A DNA stretch of 64,000 nucleotides from DAIDJD01 sp035485275 (GTDB lineage Bacteria; Oederibacteriota; JAJYGY01; DAIDJD01), in NCBI GenBank assembly GCA_035485275.1, contig DATHOE010000035.1, positions 14,886-78,885 of the forward strand, written 5' to 3'. The position numbers and the translations under genes were made by a program. This document shows positions 36,397 through 45,751 of this stretch, one piece after another. The notes beneath the pieces were generated by a model. That model made no database searches. It was given only the letters and a program-made list of their open reading frames with translations, and had not been told where the DNA came from. The first letter of the stretch is position 1; each line of letters opens with the position of its first letter.

Positions 36397-37564
36397 ACCC
36401 GCGGCTTTCGCGGCGCTCCTGGCCCTGCAGCTCCTGTTCACGCCGGCGCTCCGCGCGGACGACGAGGCCCCGCCGCAGGCCGCGACGGCCTGGAACCTGG
36501 CCGACGATTGGCCCACCTTCAAGGGCGACAACGCCCGCAGCGGGCGGGGGCCGGCCCTGGGCCTGCCCATCAGCGTCCTGTGGACCGACCACCTCAAGGG
36601 CCAGCTGTATTCCTCGCCCGTGGTGCAAAACGGCCTGGTGGTGCTGGGCTCCTCGGCCAAGCGGGTCTACGGCATCGATTTGGACAGCGGCGCGCAGCGC
36701 TGGATGCAGGCCCTTCCGGACAGGGTGTGGGGATCGGCACCGGCCCTGTATCAGGGGCGCGCCTATGTCGGCTGCGTGGACGGCTGCGTGTACTCGCTCT
36801 CCCAGGCCGACGGCAGCCTGGGGGCCTCCTACTGCGGCGGCTCGGACGTTCCGCACAGCGACGGCGACGTGCTCTCCCCCATGCTGGTCGACGGCGGCCA
36901 CCTGGTTTTCGGGAGCGACGACCACTTCATCTACGGCTTCGACCTGAGGAGCCTGGTGCACTGGTCCCTGCGCACGGGAGGCATCCTGCACGACAACGGC
37001 GCCGCCGAGGAGGCGGGCCTGGTGGTGTTCCCATCCCACGATTCCGACGTCTACGGCATCGGGCTCAGCGACGGCCAGTTGCGCTGGAACTACCGCGCGC
37101 GGGACGCCTTCAACACCGTGCCGGCCATGGACACGGAGCGCGCCTACCTGGGCTGCGCGGACGGCCGCCTCTACGCGCTGACGCTCACCGACGGCGGCGT
37201 GGCCTGGACCTTCGCCACCTCCAAGGGAATCATGAGCAGCCCGGCGCTGGCCGCGGACGGCTCCCTGGTGTTCGGCTCCGCGGACGGCTCCGTGTACTGC
37301 CTGACCGCGAAGACCGGCGACCTGCGCTGGCGCTTCAAGACCAAGGACTACGTCCTGGCCTCCCCCCTGGTCAGCGGCGGCCTGGTCTGGGTCGGCTCCT
37401 TCGACGGCAACCTCTATGTGCTGGACCTGAAGACCGGCGCCAAGCTTTGGAGCATGCAGATCCCCGGCGGCGTCTTCGCAGCGCCCGCCGAGTCCGCCGG
37501 GCGCGTGCTGGTGGCGGGCCGCAGAGGCACCCTGGTCTGCCTTCAGGCCGCAGCAGCGCCCTGA
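36386..37564 (+). CDS. secreted PQQ-type beta-propeller repeat protein
   Basis: 392 residues with a signal peptide (AALLALQLLFTPALRA) and about seven PQQ/BamB-like blades. Repeated features are GxVYxLxxxxGxxxW-type units such as RVYGIDLDSGAQRWMQ, SVYCLTAKTGDLRWRFKT and NLYVLDLKTGAKLWSM. Such periplasmic propellers act in protein assembly (BamB) or as sugar/alcohol dehydrogenase-like scaffolds. No PQQ-enzyme catalytic residues are obvious and there is no lipobox. It overlaps the unknown gene upstream and lies 33 bases before dnaE. Confidence 0.85.
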   Translation: MRPEPAAFAALLALQLLFTPALRADDEAPPQAATAWNLADDWPTFKGDNARSGRGPALGLPISVLWTDHLKGQLYSSPVVQNGLVVLGSSAKRVYGIDLDSGAQRWMQALPDRVWGSAPALYQGRAYVGCVDGCVYSLSQADGSLGASYCGGSDVPHSDGDVLSPMLVDGGHLVFGSDDHFIYGFDLRSLVHWSLRTGGILHDNGAAEEAGLVVFPSHDSDVYGIGLSDGQLRWNYRARDAFNTVPAMDTERAYLGCADGRLYALTLTDGGVAWTFATSKGIMSSPALAADGSLVFGSADGSVYCLTAKTGDLRWRFKTKDYVLASPLVSGGLVWVGSFDGNLYVLDLKTGAKLWSMQIPGGVFAAPAESAGRVLVAGRRGTLVCLQAAAAP

Positions 37565-37597
37565 TTTTTTTCGCCTCCCTTTCCACGCGGCCCGGCC

Positions 37598-40500
37598 TTG
37601 GCCTACGTCCCCCTCCACGTCCATTCCGAATATAGCCTGCTCGACGGGGCCATCCGCCTGCCCGCGCTCGCCCGCCGTTGCCGCGAGCTGGGCATGCCGG
37701 CCTGCGCCCTCACGGACCACGGCAACCTCCACGGCGCGGTCGAATTCCACGACGCCTGCGTGGCCCAGGGGGTCCAGCCGATCCTTGGCTGCGAGCTCTA
37801 CGTCGCGCCCGGCTCCCGCTTCGACCGCCAGGGGCGCCACGGCGCCTCCGACGCCGGGCACCACCTGGTGGTGCTGGCCCGCGACGCCGAAGGCTGGCGC
37901 AACCTGATGCAGTTGAGCAGCAAGGGCTACCTGGAGGGCTTCTACTACAAGCCCCGCGTGGACAAGGCCCTGCTGGCCCAGCACTCCCGAGGCCTGACCT
38001 GCCTGTCCGGCTGCCTGTCCGGCGAGATCGCCTCGCTGCTGCTGAGGGGCGAGGAAGCCCCGGCCCGCGCCGTGGCGGAGGCCTACCAGGACATCTTCGG
38101 CCGCGGCAATTTTTACCTGGAGGTCCAGGACCACGGGCTGGCCGACCAGGCCCGGGTCAACGCCGCCCTGGCCAAGCTCTCGCGCGACATGGATGCGCCC
38201 TTGGTGGCGACGCCCGACTGCCATTACCTGGACCGCGGCGACGCCGAGGCCCACGCGGTGCTGCTGTGCATCCAGACGGCGACCAGCGTCAACGACCCCA
38301 AGCGCATGCGCTTCGACAGCGAGGAGTTCTACCTCAAGAGCGAAGCCGAGATGCGCGCGCTGTTCTCCTGGGCGCCCCAGGCCGTGGACAACACCCTGGC
38401 CGTGGCCGCGGCCTGCTCCTTTGTCCTGCCCAAGACCGGCCTGCGGCTGCCCGCCTTCGACCTCCCCCCCGGCGCCCACGATCCCCTGGAGCACCTGCGC
38501 TCCCTCTGCCTGGGCGCCCTGCCCGGCCGCTACGGCAAGGCCGCCCAGGCCTTCGACCGCCTAGACCATGAGCTGGGGGTCATCGGGCGCCTGGGCTACG
38601 CGGGCTATTTTTTGGTGGTGGCCGATTTCGTCGCCGCCGCCCGCGCCATGGGCGTGCGCGTGGGTCCGGGCCGCGGGTCCGCGGCGGGCTCACTGGTGTC
38701 CTATCTGCTGGGGATCACGGCCATCGACCCCCTGGCCAAGGGGCTCCTTTTCGAGCGCTTCCTCAACCCCGAGCGGGTGAGCCCCCCGGACATCGACGTG
38801 GACTTCGCCGACACCGGGCGCGAAAAAGTCATCGCCTACGTGGTCCAAAAATACGGGCGCGAGCGGGTGGCCCAGATCATCGCCTTCGGCCGCATGGCCG
38901 CGCGCGCGGCCGTGCGGGACGTGGGCCGGGCCCTCGACCACCCCTACGGCGAGGTCGACGCCCTGGCCAAGCTGGTGCCGGCCGAGCCGGACATGACCCT
39001 GGAACGGGCCTTGGAGGCCAGCCCCGAGCTGAGGGCCGCCGCGGCCGAACCGCGGACCGCGCGCCTGCTCGACACGGCCAGGGCCCTGGAGGGCCTGGCC
39101 CGCCACGCCAGCACGCACGCCGCCGGGGTGGTCATCGGCCAGGGCCCCTTGGCCGACGAGGTGCCCCTCTGCGGCGGGGGTTCCGGGGACGCGGGCGTGG
39201 TGACCCAGTTCGACATGGCCTCCCTGGAACGCCTGGGCCTGGTGAAGATAGACTTTTTGGGCCTGCGCACCCTGTCCATCCTGGACGAGGCCTGCCGCCT
39301 GATCCTGGCCTCCGGCGGAAGGGTCCCCGACCTCGACAGGCTGCCGGACGGCGACGAGAAGGTCTTCGCCATGATGGGCCAGGGCGACAGCCACGGCGTG
39401 TTCCAGCTGGAAAGCTGGGGGATGCGCGACCTGCTCAAGCGCTTCAAGCCCCGCGGCGTCGACGACCTGGACCAGCTCATCGCGCTGTTCCGGCCCGGGC
39501 CCATGCGCATGATCGACGAGTACGTCGGCAGGCGGGAAGGCTCGGTGCCGGTGCGCTACGACCTGCCGGCCCTGGAGCCGATCCTCAAGGACACCTACGG
39601 CGTCATCGTGTACCAGGAGCAGGTCATGCGCGTGGCCATGGAGGTGGCGGGCTTCAGCGCCGGCGCCGCCGACCTGCTGCGCCGGGCCATGGGCAAGAAA
39701 GACCCGGAATTGCTCGAGAGGCAGCGCCGCTCCTTCGTGGAGGGCTGCGCCTCCAAAGGGGTGCCCGCGGCCAAGGCCGAGCCCCTTTTCGACCTGCTGG
39801 CGCGCTTCGCAGAGTACGGTTTCAACCGGGCCCACAGCGCGGCCTACGCCGCCCTGGCCTACCAGACCGCCTGGCTCAAGGCCCACCATCCCGGCGCCTT
39901 TTTCGCCGCGATCCTGAGCGCCGAGATGGGCAACCCGGACCGCGTGCAGGCCAGCCTGGCGGAGGCGCGCCGCGGAGGGGTCGGCGTGCTGGGCCCGGAC
40001 GTGAACGCCTCCGGCGCGCGCTTCAGCCTGGAAGGGGACAGCCTGCGCTTCGGGCTGGCCGCGGTGCGGCATGTCGGCGAGGCCGCCATGGATTCCCTGG
40101 TGGCGGTGAGGGCCGCGGGGCCCTTCGCGTCCTTGCAGGACCTGCTGGAGCGCTGCGATCCGGCCTTGGCCAACGGCAAGGCCGTGGAATACCTGATCAA
40201 AGCCGGGGCCATGGACGGGCTTTCAGGCCAGGGTATCGCCGGCCGCGCCGCCCTGCTGGAGGGCCTGCCGCACAGCGTGGAACGCGCCGCGCGGGCGCGC
40301 GCGGAACGGGAGTCGGGCCAGGGCAGCCTCTTCGGCGACGAAAGCCTGACCGTGGAGCCGGAGGCCCAGGCCGGGCCCGCGGCCGCGCCGTGGGAGGACG
40401 CCCAGCGCCTGGCCCACGAGAAGGAGGCCCTGGGCTTCTACCTGAGCGGCCATCCCCTGGACCCCTGGCTGGGCGCCCTGAAGGCGCTTCGCTGCGCCCC

Positions 40501-40999
40501 GCTTTCCTCCCTGGCCGAGGGCAAGGACGGCTCCGCGGTCATCGCGGGGGGGCTGGTGTCGGCGGTGAAGCAGCAGACCACCAAACGCGGGGAAGCCATG
40601 GCCCGCTTGACGCTGGAGGATCTCGGCGGCTCCTGCGAGGTGATCCTGTGGCCGCGGGTCCTGGAGGGCGCCCGGCCCCAGGCCCGCAAGGACGCCCGGG
40701 TGCTGGTGCGCGGGCGCCTGGACATGAGCGGCGACGAGGCGAAAATCTCCGCGGAGGAGCTTTTGTCCCTGGACGAGGCCCTGGCCAGGGCCGGGGAACT
40801 GCACGTGCGTTTGCGCCCTGGCCAGGGCGGGGCCGAAGCCCTGCTGGCCTGGGCCAAGGCCCGGCCCGGCGCGGCGGCGCTGAGCTTGCACCTGGTCGAC
40901 GGGCAGCGCAAAGTGGTGCAGAGGGCGGGCTTGAAGGTGGCCGTGGATCCGGAGGGTTTGCGGGCATTGGAGGATCTGGGCCTGGAGGCCTGGCTGTGA
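37598..40999 (+). CDS. dnaE: DNA polymerase III subunit alpha
   Basis: Replicative polymerase of 1133 residues, start TTG (AYVPLHVHSEYSLLDGA is the normal N-terminus). The order is a PHP domain (HVHSEYSLLDG, LTDHGNLHGAVEF), the palm with catalytic aspartates in PDIDVDF (residues 397-403), fingers (GRGSAAGSLVSYLLGIT), tandem HhH (YGFNRAHSAAYA) and an OB fold (VIAGGLVSAVKQQTTKRGEAMARL). It ends soon after the OB fold, shorter than the 1160 of E. coli, so the tau-binding tail is reduced. This is the DnaE1 rather than the DnaE2/ImuC form. Confidence 0.95.
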   Translation: MAYVPLHVHSEYSLLDGAIRLPALARRCRELGMPACALTDHGNLHGAVEFHDACVAQGVQPILGCELYVAPGSRFDRQGRHGASDAGHHLVVLARDAEGWRNLMQLSSKGYLEGFYYKPRVDKALLAQHSRGLTCLSGCLSGEIASLLLRGEEAPARAVAEAYQDIFGRGNFYLEVQDHGLADQARVNAALAKLSRDMDAPLVATPDCHYLDRGDAEAHAVLLCIQTATSVNDPKRMRFDSEEFYLKSEAEMRALFSWAPQAVDNTLAVAAACSFVLPKTGLRLPAFDLPPGAHDPLEHLRSLCLGALPGRYGKAAQAFDRLDHELGVIGRLGYAGYFLVVADFVAAARAMGVRVGPGRGSAAGSLVSYLLGITAIDPLAKGLLFERFLNPERVSPPDIDVDFADTGREKVIAYVVQKYGRERVAQIIAFGRMAARAAVRDVGRALDHPYGEVDALAKLVPAEPDMTLERALEASPELRAAAAEPRTARLLDTARALEGLARHASTHAAGVVIGQGPLADEVPLCGGGSGDAGVVTQFDMASLERLGLVKIDFLGLRTLSILDEACRLILASGGRVPDLDRLPDGDEKVFAMMGQGDSHGVFQLESWGMRDLLKRFKPRGVDDLDQLIALFRPGPMRMIDEYVGRREGSVPVRYDLPALEPILKDTYGVIVYQEQVMRVAMEVAGFSAGAADLLRRAMGKKDPELLERQRRSFVEGCASKGVPAAKAEPLFDLLARFAEYGFNRAHSAAYAALAYQTAWLKAHHPGAFFAAILSAEMGNPDRVQASLAEARRGGVGVLGPDVNASGARFSLEGDSLRFGLAAVRHVGEAAMDSLVAVRAAGPFASLQDLLERCDPALANGKAVEYLIKAGAMDGLSGQGIAGRAALLEGLPHSVERAARARAERESGQGSLFGDESLTVEPEAQAGPAAAPWEDAQRLAHEKEALGFYLSGHPLDPWLGALKALRCAPLSSLAEGKDGSAVIAGGLVSAVKQQTTKRGEAMARLTLEDLGGSCEVILWPRVLEGARPQARKDARVLVRGRLDMSGDEAKISAEELLSLDEALARAGELHVRLRPGQGGAEALLAWAKARPGAAALSLHLVDGQRKVVQRAGLKVAVDPEGLRALEDLGLEAWL

Positions 41000-41024
41000 G
41001 ATTCCTTTGGACAAGGGAGGCGCC

Positions 41025-41288
41025 ATGATGACCGTTCTGTTTTGGATCGCGTTGGTGCTCGCGACGTTCCTCTTCCTGCTGGCTTTCGTCGGCGTTCTCG
41101 GGGTGCTCACCATGATGGCCTTCTATCTGGCCGGTTTGGTCGTCCTGGTCCTGGATATCTGGGCCATCGTTGAAATCCTGCGGTCCCGCGACGAGGGCGT
41201 GAAAAAGGCCATCTGGATCCTGATGATCTTTTTCCTGCCGGTGCTGGGCCTGGCGCTCTGGTATTTCCTTGGCCGCAAAAAATCCTGA
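41025..41288 (+). CDS. small membrane protein with PLD-nuclease N-terminal domain (PLDc_N)
   Basis: 87 residues, with two or three hydrophobic helices (TVLFWIALVLATFLFLLAF, LVVLVLDIWAIVEIL, IWILMIFFLPVLGLALWYFLG). The DIWAIVEILRSRD and KKAIWILMIFFLPVLGLALWYFLGRK pattern is the PLDc_N family, a stand-alone membrane module. GGGAGG precedes the ATG pair at 41025 and 41028; spacing fits the second best. Role unknown. Confidence 0.8.
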   Translation: MMTVLFWIALVLATFLFLLAFVGVLGVLTMMAFYLAGLVVLVLDIWAIVEILRSRDEGVKKAIWILMIFFLPVLGLALWYFLGRKKS

Positions 41289-41292
41289 ACAC

Positions 41293-41832
41293 ATGAGCTA
41301 TCTGGCGCTTTTGCGCGGCATCAACGTGGGGGGCAAGCACAGCCTGCCCATGCAGGACCTGGCGGCGATGCTGGAAAGCCTCGGCTGCGCGCAGGTGCGC
41401 ACCTACATCCAGAGCGGCAACGCGGTGTTTGAGGCGTCCGAGCCGGCCGCGGCCAAACTGCCCGCGGCCCTGCAGGCCGCCATCCTGAAGAAGGCCGGCT
41501 TTGAGGCGCCGGTGGTCCTTCGCAGCTGCGCGCAGATGGCCGCCGTGCTCAAGGCGAACCCGTTCTTGGCGAAGGGCGCGGATCCCGGGCATCTCCACGT
41601 CGGGTTCATGGCGGACAAGCCGTCGGCCGCGGCCCTCAAGGCCCTGGATCCCGGGCGCTCCCCCGGCGACGCCTTCGCGGTGTCCGGCTGGGAGATCTAC
41701 CTGCACTTCCCCAAGGGCAGCGCCCGCACAAAGCTCACCAACGCCTACTTCGACTCCGCGCTCAAGACCGTCTGCACCATGCGCAATTGGCGCACGGTCC
41801 AGGCGCTCGCGGCCATGGCCTCCGGGGCATGA
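41293..41832 (+). CDS. DUF1697 family protein
   Basis: 179 residues. The N-terminal MSYLALLRGINVGGKHSLPM and the stretch YIQSGNAVFEA are the hallmark of DUF1697, small alpha/beta proteins of unknown function often found with stress or DNA-repair genes. LHVGFMADKPS, YLHFPKGSARTKLTNAYFDSAL-type end (pieces seen) and MRNWRTVQAL complete the family. It overlaps the YdeI-like gene downstream (ATGA at 41829). Confidence 0.9.
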   Translation: MSYLALLRGINVGGKHSLPMQDLAAMLESLGCAQVRTYIQSGNAVFEASEPAAAKLPAALQAAILKKAGFEAPVVLRSCAQMAAVLKANPFLAKGADPGHLHVGFMADKPSAAALKALDPGRSPGDAFAVSGWEIYLHFPKGSARTKLTNAYFDSALKTVCTMRNWRTVQALAAMASGA

Positions 41833-42431
41833 GCCCCGTGGCGAAAGGGAAAACCCCGGCGCCGGACGGCGGGGCCGTCGTCCCCTTCCCCGCGGCGAAG
41901 GCCTGGGCCGCATGGCTGAAAAGGAACCACGCCGGGTCCCAGGGGATCTGGATACGCTTCTTCAAAAAAGGCAGCGGCGTCGCGAGCATCAGCTACGCCG
42001 AGGCCCTGGACGAGGCGCTGTGCTGGGGCTGGATCGACGGACAGGTCCGCTCCCTGGACGCGCTGTCCTGGATCCACCGCTTCAGCCCGCGCCGCGCGCG
42101 CAGCACCTGGTCCAAACTCAACCGGGGGCACGTGGCCCGGCTGATCAGGGAAGGGCGCATGCAAGCGGCGGGCCGGGCCCAGGTGGACGCGGCCAAGGCC
42201 GACGGGCGCTGGGACCTGGCCTATGAATCCCCGTCCGCCCATACCATCCCCGAGGATCTCCGCCGGGCCCTGGCCAAGGACAAAAAGGCCGGGGCTTTTT
42301 TCCTGACCCTGAACCGGGCCAACCTTTATGCCATCAGCTACCGCCTGCAGACGGCCAAGAAGCCTGGGACCCGGGCCCGCCGTTTCGAGGTGATCCTGGA
42401 CATGCTGCGGCAGGGCAAGAAGTTCCACTAG
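41829..42431 (+). CDS. YdeI/OmpD-associated family protein
   Basis: 200-residue cytoplasmic protein. WLKRNHAGSQGIWIRFFKKG, SYAEALDEALCWGWIDGQV, RFSPRRARSTWSKLNRGHVA and the C-terminal ALAKDKKAGAFFLTL match the YdeI family (bacteriocin-protection/OmpD-associated name used in databases). The ATG overlaps the DUF1697 stop, giving a two-gene unit with it. The molecular function is not established. Confidence 0.88.
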   Translation: MSPVAKGKTPAPDGGAVVPFPAAKAWAAWLKRNHAGSQGIWIRFFKKGSGVASISYAEALDEALCWGWIDGQVRSLDALSWIHRFSPRRARSTWSKLNRGHVARLIREGRMQAAGRAQVDAAKADGRWDLAYESPSAHTIPEDLRRALAKDKKAGAFFLTLNRANLYAISYRLQTAKKPGTRARRFEVILDMLRQGKKFH

Positions 42432-42459
42432 CGACCGCGTTCCAGCTTCGAGGCCGTCC

Positions 42460-43026
42460 GTGAATCCCTACGCGCAAAGCGTCCGCTTCATCTGCCTGCT
42501 GTGGTGCGTCGTCTGGCTGGCCGCCGCCTTCAGCGCGAAAAAAACCGTCCGCCGCGAGAGCATCCCGTCCTTCGTGGCCCAGAGGATTTTCCTCATCCCG
42601 GGCTATTTCCTGCTCTTCTCGCCCTATTCGGCTTTCGGGCTGGGCGCGCCCTGGGTGCCGTCCGGGGCCCTCATCCAGGGGGGCGGGGTCGCGCTGTGCC
42701 TGCTGGGGCTCCTGTACAGCGTCTGGGCGCGGGCGGCCTTGGGCAGGAACTGGAGCGGCACGGTGACGCTGAAGGAGGACCACCAGCTCATCCAAAGCGG
42801 CCCCTACGCCTACAGCCGGCACCCGATCTACACGGGGATCCTGTGCGCGTCCTTCGGCGTGGCCCTGGAGGAGGGCCGGCGCGGGGCCCTGCTCGGCTTC
42901 GTGCTGGCGGCCATTTCCTTCCACCTGAAGATGGCCACGGAGGAGGCTTTCATGCGGGAGCAATTCGGTCCGGACTATGGGGCCTATGCGGCCAAGGTGA
43001 AGAAACTCATTCCGTTCGTGTATTGA
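42460..43026 (+). CDS. isoprenylcysteine carboxyl methyltransferase (ICMT/PEMT) family membrane protein
   Basis: 188 residues from a GTG, with four or five membrane segments (SVRFICLLWCVVWLAAAF, IFLIPGYFLLFSPYSAFG, GGVALCLLGLLYSVW, TGILCASFGVAL). The SAM-binding signature GPYAYSRHPIYTGIL and the C-terminal MREQFGPDYGAYAAKVKKLIP place it in the ICMT/PEMT group. The substrate in bacteria is unknown; phospholipid or isoprenoid methylation is possible. It is convergent with the O-antigen-ligase gene. Confidence 0.87.
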   Translation: MNPYAQSVRFICLLWCVVWLAAAFSAKKTVRRESIPSFVAQRIFLIPGYFLLFSPYSAFGLGAPWVPSGALIQGGGVALCLLGLLYSVWARAALGRNWSGTVTLKEDHQLIQSGPYAYSRHPIYTGILCASFGVALEEGRRGALLGFVLAAISFHLKMATEEAFMREQFGPDYGAYAAKVKKLIPFVY

Positions 43027-43040
43027 TGGCCTTTCCGGGC

Positions 43041-45659
43041 CTATAAACGGTTTTCCTTGATGAAATTTTTGGCCGCATCGAGCCCGGGGTCCAAGGCCAG
43101 GGCCTTGTGGGCCCATAGCCCGGCCTCGGCGCGGCGCCCGGCCTGCAGGTAGAAAACGCCCAGCGAAAGGGCGTAGGACGCGTTGGTGGGGTCGAGGGCC
43201 ACGGCCCGGGCGGTCCAGTCCAGCTCCGCGGCCTGGGCCGCGGCCTTGGCCTGGGCGTTCCAGGCCGACAGGTTCGAGTCGCGCCACTGGAAGAAGGTGC
43301 CGGCGGCCTCCATGAGCAGGACCGGGGCCAGCTCCTTGTCCCGGGCCTCCACCGTGTCCATCAGCGCGTCGGCGTCGGCCACGTCCGCGAAGCTGGCCTG
43401 CATGCCCATCAGGTTCTCGTAGAAGAGGCGCGTGACCGGCGCCAGGGCGACGGCCTGGAGGTAATAGGCCTGGGCCTGCTCAAAGAACTGCCGGTTGCCG
43501 CCCTGGGCGGCCTGGCTCCACAGGCGCGCCAGGTTGCCGCGGTAGTAGGCGTTGCCTGGGTTGAGCTCGCAGCCGCGCGTGTAGGCGTTGTAGGCCGCCT
43601 GGAACCAGAGGGTCCGGCGCTCGGGGTCGCAGCGGCGGAAGAGCTCCTCGTAGCACAGGCCCAGGTAGACCTCGTACTTCACCTCGTCGGGGCAGAGGCG
43701 CACGGCCTCCTCCAGGTGGGCCGCGGCCAGGACCATCATCAGGGAGCCGGCGGCGCGCTGGTAGAAGGGGAGCGCGTCGTAGGTTGGGGCGGACTGGCTC
43801 AGGCGCGCCTCGGAGTCCGCGACGCTGCGGCGCCAGAGGGCGGCCTCCGCGTCCAGGTCCGGCGACAGGGGACCCCAGCTGTCCAGGCCGTTGAGCGTGA
43901 GGCTGACGGTGCCGCGCAGCTCGTCCAGCGGGGCGCTGTCCAGGGTGGGCAGGCCCTCCTGGAGCTCGTTGCCGAAGGCGTAGTCCATGTCCGCCTGCAG
44001 GGTCCGGCTGTCCAGCCAGATCCCGCCCGCGGCGAGCAGCGCCCCCAGGGCCAGGGCGGTCCCCCAGCCGAGCTTCGGGCCGCGGATGCGGGGCTCCGGC
44101 AAAGGGGAGGCGAAGAAGAGCAGGCCCAGGCAGATCCAGAACGGCGCGCTGATCGCGGACATGCCGAAGCTGACCAGGTTCTGCGCCAGGTAGGCGGCGG
44201 CCAGGGAACCCAGGCCCAGCAGGAGCACGCGTTCGGAGGGCTCGCCGTTCCCCTTCACGACGCGCCACCAGGCGATGAAGGCGGCCGCGCACAGCCACAG
44301 CCACAGCAGCAGGCCCACCGCGCCCTCGGTGGAGAGCACCTGCAGGGGCTCGCAATGCGCCATGCGCGAGGAGACGTTTTCGCCGTCGTACTTGGCGAAG
44401 CGCGAAAGGCTATAGGACGGGAAAACGGTCTTGAAGGTGTCCACCCCCGTGCCCGCGATCGGATTGGCCTTCCAAATTTTGAGCGCCGGCACCCAGATCT
44501 CCAAACGGGAGACCTCCAGTGCGCCGCCGGGATCCTTCAAGGAGGCCAGGGTCCGCTGGCGGAAGGCGGGACCCAGGCCGGTGAGGGCGGCCACCAGGGC
44601 CAGGGAAAGCAGTCCCAGGCCCGCGGCGGCGCGCAAGGCCGGGCGTCCGGGGTGGAGGAGGCTTTGCGGGCCCGCGGGGCGCAGGGCGAGCCAGCCCAGG
44701 GCCAGGACGGCCAGGCCCACCATGAGGCCCAGGAAGGCCCCCCGCGTAGCCGTGTTGGCAAGGGCCTGGAAGAACACCAGCAGGTCCGCGGCCTGGGCCA
44801 GGCAAAATGCCGTGCGCGGCCTGCCGGCGCGGCTCAGCAGCGGCGCCGCGGCCAGGGAAGCCAGCCACAGGCAGAGCACCGCCGCGCTGCTGGCGCTGGC
44901 CCCGGCGTGGGCCACGAAGGGGTCCAGCAGGTCGGCGCGGCCCTGGAAGACATAGGTGAGGACCAGGGCTCCGGCCACCAGCCAGCGCCAGGGGGCCTCC
45001 GTGTCCGCGGGTTTTTCCCTGCGGACGGCCTCGAGGTCCATGGCCAGCTTCAGGGGGATGGCCATGGCCATCAGGCCCCCCAGGAAATTGGGGTTGCCCA
45101 GGGAGCCGAAAAAGCGGTCCGCCACCACGGTCGAAGCGGACCAGCCGACCCAGTCGCGCTGCAGGGCCTGCATCAGGGCGTAGAGGGCGGAGCCCAGCGC
45201 GGCGGCCAGCAGGGCCTTGGCCGCCGTGAAGGCCTTGTCGGGGCGGTGGATGAACTGGACCGTGAGGAAAAACAGGGCCGAATAATTCAATTGGGTCAGG
45301 CTGCCGGCGAAATTCTCGTATTCGCCGCGCCAGCTGACCGCCGGGCTCACCGAATGGACGGTGTCCACGATCAGCCACAGGCTCCAGGCCAGCACGGGCC
45401 AGTCCAGGGGCGTGCGGCGCCAGCGCAGCTCCTTGTCCGCCAGGGCCAGGGCCAGCAGGCCGCCCAGGAGCAGGCTGCTTAGGGCCCTCAGCAGGAGCTG
45501 TTTGGGGAGTTCGAATTGGTCCTGGGTGCGGGTGCAGAATACCAGGGGCAGCGTCAAAAGGGCGGCGACCAACAGCCATTGGCCCCAAAGCATCAGGCGT
45601 CGGCGCCAAGCCGTGTCCTGGGCGTCCGCGGACAGGGACAAAGGGGTTTTCTGGGGCAA
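43041..45659 (-). CDS. O-antigen ligase family membrane protein with TPR-like C-terminus
   Basis: 872 residues. About twelve membrane helices cover residues 25-530, with a large loop containing NPIAGTGVDTFKTVFPSY, the Wzy_C/O-antigen ligase signature. The C-terminal 320 residues form helical repeats of TPR type (AAHLEEAVRLCPDEVKYEVYLG, TSYAL-type segment ending LGVFYLQAGRRAEAGLWAHKALALDPG). Such proteins polymerise or ligate glycans in the periplasm. It is a single minus-strand gene divergent from the TPR/Pro-rich gene; no glycosyltransferases are nearby. Confidence 0.85.
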   Translation of the reverse strand: MPQKTPLSLSADAQDTAWRRRLMLWGQWLLVAALLTLPLVFCTRTQDQFELPKQLLLRALSSLLLGGLLALALADKELRWRRTPLDWPVLAWSLWLIVDTVHSVSPAVSWRGEYENFAGSLTQLNYSALFFLTVQFIHRPDKAFTAAKALLAAALGSALYALMQALQRDWVGWSASTVVADRFFGSLGNPNFLGGLMAMAIPLKLAMDLEAVRREKPADTEAPWRWLVAGALVLTYVFQGRADLLDPFVAHAGASASSAAVLCLWLASLAAAPLLSRAGRPRTAFCLAQAADLLVFFQALANTATRGAFLGLMVGLAVLALGWLALRPAGPQSLLHPGRPALRAAAGLGLLSLALVAALTGLGPAFRQRTLASLKDPGGALEVSRLEIWVPALKIWKANPIAGTGVDTFKTVFPSYSLSRFAKYDGENVSSRMAHCEPLQVLSTEGAVGLLLWLWLCAAAFIAWWRVVKGNGEPSERVLLLGLGSLAAAYLAQNLVSFGMSAISAPFWICLGLLFFASPLPEPRIRGPKLGWGTALALGALLAAGGIWLDSRTLQADMDYAFGNELQEGLPTLDSAPLDELRGTVSLTLNGLDSWGPLSPDLDAEAALWRRSVADSEARLSQSAPTYDALPFYQRAAGSLMMVLAAAHLEEAVRLCPDEVKYEVYLGLCYEELFRRCDPERRTLWFQAAYNAYTRGCELNPGNAYYRGNLARLWSQAAQGGNRQFFEQAQAYYLQAVALAPVTRLFYENLMGMQASFADVADADALMDTVEARDKELAPVLLMEAAGTFFQWRDSNLSAWNAQAKAAAQAAELDWTARAVALDPTNASYALSLGVFYLQAGRRAEAGLWAHKALALDPGLDAAKNFIKENRL

Positions 45660-45751
45660 GGATTCCTCGTCGGTGGGGCGTCCACTTTAAACCCCGTCCC
45701 CGCTTCGGTCAACGTGGCGGCGCCGTCGCCCGGATGGTATTATCCGAGAAC